Both the position numbers and the translations under genes were made by a program. 6,940 nt of DNA from UBA1067 sp963661055. Lineage in GTDB: Bacteria; Verrucomicrobiota; Kiritimatiellia; RFP12; UBA1067. Below, one piece after another: positions 5,592-6,940 of this stretch (position 1 is the first letter of the stretch; each line of letters starts with the position of its first letter). The notes below the pieces were generated by a model that was given only the letters and a program-made list of their open reading frames with translations, was not told the origin of the DNA and ran no database searches. Location: the NCBI GenBank assembly GCA_963661055.1, contig CAVLAC010000104.1:1-6940 (forward strand), written 5' to 3'.

Positions 5592-6891
5592 GACGCTCGT
5601 ATGCAGTATGCTTTCCGTCGCCGCATTGGTTGGCGGGGCGCAAGGGGAAGTCATTCTTGAGGCGAAAGGGCTTGTCACGGACAAGACACCCGGCTTCCGT
5701 TTCGGGAATGTCGTCTTTACGAATAAGGATCGCACGCAGGCGAAGTTCGAGGCGGTGCCGATGACCGATGCCGCGAACGGACGCCTCTCGACGGAGAAGT
5801 TGCGCTTCACGAATAAGGTGGCGGGCAAGGGACAATATTTCAAGTTCTCCTTTGATGCACGGTATGTCTTTACGACGAGCAATGAGAAGCTTAAGGGCAA
5901 GGAGATACGTTGCAACCAAGGCGTTTTCTTTTATGATAAGAACGGCAAGGTACTGCCCGACTGCTACGACACGATGTATCCGAGTGCCGAAATGCGTCAC
6001 TATGAGCGCGTTTTGTATGCGTGGGACGAAGTGGACACTTTTGAGGTGTTCTTTCAGAAGCCGTGGGAAATGCGCGAGAAGAATGGCGATAAGTGCGTTT
6101 TGGAGGTCGCCAATGTGAAGATTGAGACGGCGACAGTGGAAGAAGCCGCCGCGTATTCTGACCGCATTTACGCGCAATTGCCGTCCGTGAACTTCACACC
6201 GAAGACGGACGCAATGGCGCAATTGCCGCGCACTCTGGAGGCTCTTAAGACGGGTAAGCCGTGGCGCGTCGTTATGCTGGGCGACTCGATTATGCAGGAT
6301 ACTTTTAATTCGCAGTTCCATTCGCTTGTGAAGCGGGCATTCCCCAAGTCGAATGTGGAATGGATTCTTTCTATGCGCGGCGGCACGGGCTGCTGGCACT
6401 ACATTCTCGCGGAGAACTTTTATAGCTATGTGGTCGATAAGAAGCCTGATTTGCTGATTATTGGCGGTATTTCGAACTTCGCGAAACGGACGCGCCCCGA
6501 TGTGGGGCCGACGGGTGCGGACGCGATGGTGCGTGTCGCGAAAGTGGCGCGCGAGCGGCTTGGGTGCGAAGTGCTCATAGTCAACAATGCACTTTCGGTT
6601 GATACGCGCCCTCATGAAGGAATTAAGGCTGGCGAGCCCTTGCCCAAGATGCCTTTCAATGAGGCGGACTATGGGCGTATGGAAGATATGCAGGAGGGGT
6701 ATCCGCAAGTGCGTGACCTCGCCATTGCGAATAACATCCCGTGGTGGGACGCGTATGTTCCGTGCTATACCTGGCTCTATGGCTCGGGGCTTCCGCTTAA
6801 TTACTATAGCCGCGACTATGTTCATTCGGGTGAGCTTGGCAAGCAAATCATTGGCCGCGTTATGCTCGCCTACTTCTGCTCAGGATTATAA
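5581..6891 (+). CDS. Secreted SGNH/GDSL-family hydrolase
   Basis: SGNH hydrolases are serine esterases or lipases; many exported ones remove acetyl or other acyl groups from carbohydrates. The 436-residue product opens with a signal peptide (MKIK, hydrophobic stretch about 5-19, likely cut after AQG at 20-22). An N-terminal domain of about 200 residues follows, probably beta-sandwich and perhaps carbohydrate-binding by its position. The catalytic domain has block I MLGDSIMQD (nucleophile S236), a glycine block RGGTG at 266-270, block III GGISN at 295-299 (N299), and the block V dyad in SRDYVHSGELG (D412, H415). All four SGNH landmarks are therefore visible. The substrate cannot be told from sequence. 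The gene overlaps recN by 11 bases in a different frame and ends the visible operon. It is much poorer in the TGCCGCG word (2 copies) than recN, which may reflect lower alanine content or a different history. Confidence 0.9.
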   Translation: MKIKTLVCSMLSVAALVGGAQGEVILEAKGLVTDKTPGFRFGNVVFTNKDRTQAKFEAVPMTDAANGRLSTEKLRFTNKVAGKGQYFKFSFDARYVFTTSNEKLKGKEIRCNQGVFFYDKNGKVLPDCYDTMYPSAEMRHYERVLYAWDEVDTFEVFFQKPWEMREKNGDKCVLEVANVKIETATVEEAAAYSDRIYAQLPSVNFTPKTDAMAQLPRTLEALKTGKPWRVVMLGDSIMQDTFNSQFHSLVKRAFPKSNVEWILSMRGGTGCWHYILAENFYSYVVDKKPDLLIIGGISNFAKRTRPDVGPTGADAMVRVAKVARERLGCEVLIVNNALSVDTRPHEGIKAGEPLPKMPFNEADYGRMEDMQEGYPQVRDLAIANNIPWWDAYVPCYTWLYGSGLPLNYYSRDYVHSGELGKQIIGRVMLAYFCSGL

Positions 6892-6940
6892 ACTCCGAGG
6901 GGCTACAAAAGCTTCGCTAACGCTACGCTGAGAGGCTTCG
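6892..6940. other. Downstream flank with short GCTTCG repeats
   Basis: After the SGNH stop codon, GCTTCG occurs at 6911-6916 and 6935-6940, separated by CGCT-rich DNA (6915-6929). I see no convincing intrinsic terminator hairpin with a T-run before the window ends, so the transcription unit may continue. The flank is too short to name. Confidence 0.35.

Larger units (their letters stand above)
772..6230. repeat. Dispersed short word TGCCGCG / CGCGGCA, 32 copies
   Basis: Copies as TGCCGCG start at 787, 1054, 1985, 2034, 2172, 2536, 2690, 2951, 4097, 4400, 4763, 4850, 5228, 5327, 5769 and 6224. Copies as CGCGGCA start at 772, 979, 1149, 1278, 2124, 3308, 3580, 3691, 4250, 4370, 4628, 4639, 4976, 5000, 5032 and 5386. 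About 14 have the fuller form AANTGCCGCG, and seven are exactly AAGTGCCGCG (2124, 2687, 2948, 4250, 4370, 4639, 5386, counted on either strand). By eye, the sister heptamers with A or G in place of the first T occur only about four times and once. Counts are manual. Possible meanings are a DNA uptake sequence, a HIP1-like genomic word, or an extreme codon-context bias. Confidence 0.65.

Noticed and set aside
5563..6846. 427-codon open frame on the minus strand opposite the SGNH gene
   Set aside because: It is rich in Arg, His and Leu with no recognisable motif, lies fully antisense to a gene with clear SGNH blocks, and is explained by the codon bias of the sense gene.
6892..6940. Intrinsic terminator after the SGNH gene
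   Set aside because: I could not find a stable stem followed by a T-run before the window ends.

Overview
The window is a GC-rich bacterial segment carrying six same-strand genes packed end to end (260-6891), preceded by about 240 bases with no convincing gene but clear RNA-like secondary structure. The gene set and the large secreted SGNH hydrolase would suit a member of the PVC group such as Kiritimatiellota, Lentisphaerota or Verrucomicrobiota. That assignment is inference; no rRNA or marker gene here proves it.

Layout: 1-170 holds a long bulged hairpin plus further small stems, two of which present the same loop sequence. 179-194 is a tandem 8-base repeat. 247-252 is a perfect TATAAT box that sits so close to the first ATG (260) that the first transcript should be leaderless. 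The genes follow: nnrD-type NAD(P)HX dehydratase (260-1117), NamZ/DUF1343 exo-muramidase-like protein (1114-2232), a secreted or periplasmic coiled-coil protein of unknown function (2235-3029), a PlsC-type acyltransferase (3033-3872), RecN (3876-5591) and a secreted SGNH/GDSL hydrolase (5581-6891). Junctions are overlaps of 4 and 11 bases or gaps of 2-3 bases, so all six are probably one transcription unit with translational coupling. The functions (metabolite repair, cell-wall turnover, phospholipid synthesis, DNA repair, ester hydrolysis) do not form one pathway; this looks like a housekeeping operon.

The most unusual signal is not a gene. The heptamer TGCCGCG (or its complement CGCGGCA) occurs 32 times by my count, exactly 16 on each strand, almost always with A/T-rich bases just upstream. 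The decamer AAGTGCCGCG alone occurs seven times, in three different reading-frame contexts. Alanine-alanine pairs switch between GCC GCG after T and GCG GCA after C, each choice preserving the motif. This looks like a dispersed DNA-level word of the uptake-sequence or HIP1 type rather than simple codon bias. It is densest in recN and nearly absent from the SGNH gene.

Several encoded enzymes also depart from family consensus at key motifs: PlsC (HX4E and FPQG), RecN (SSGE signature), NnrD (GMGD) and NamZ (no signal peptide, altered N-terminal motif).
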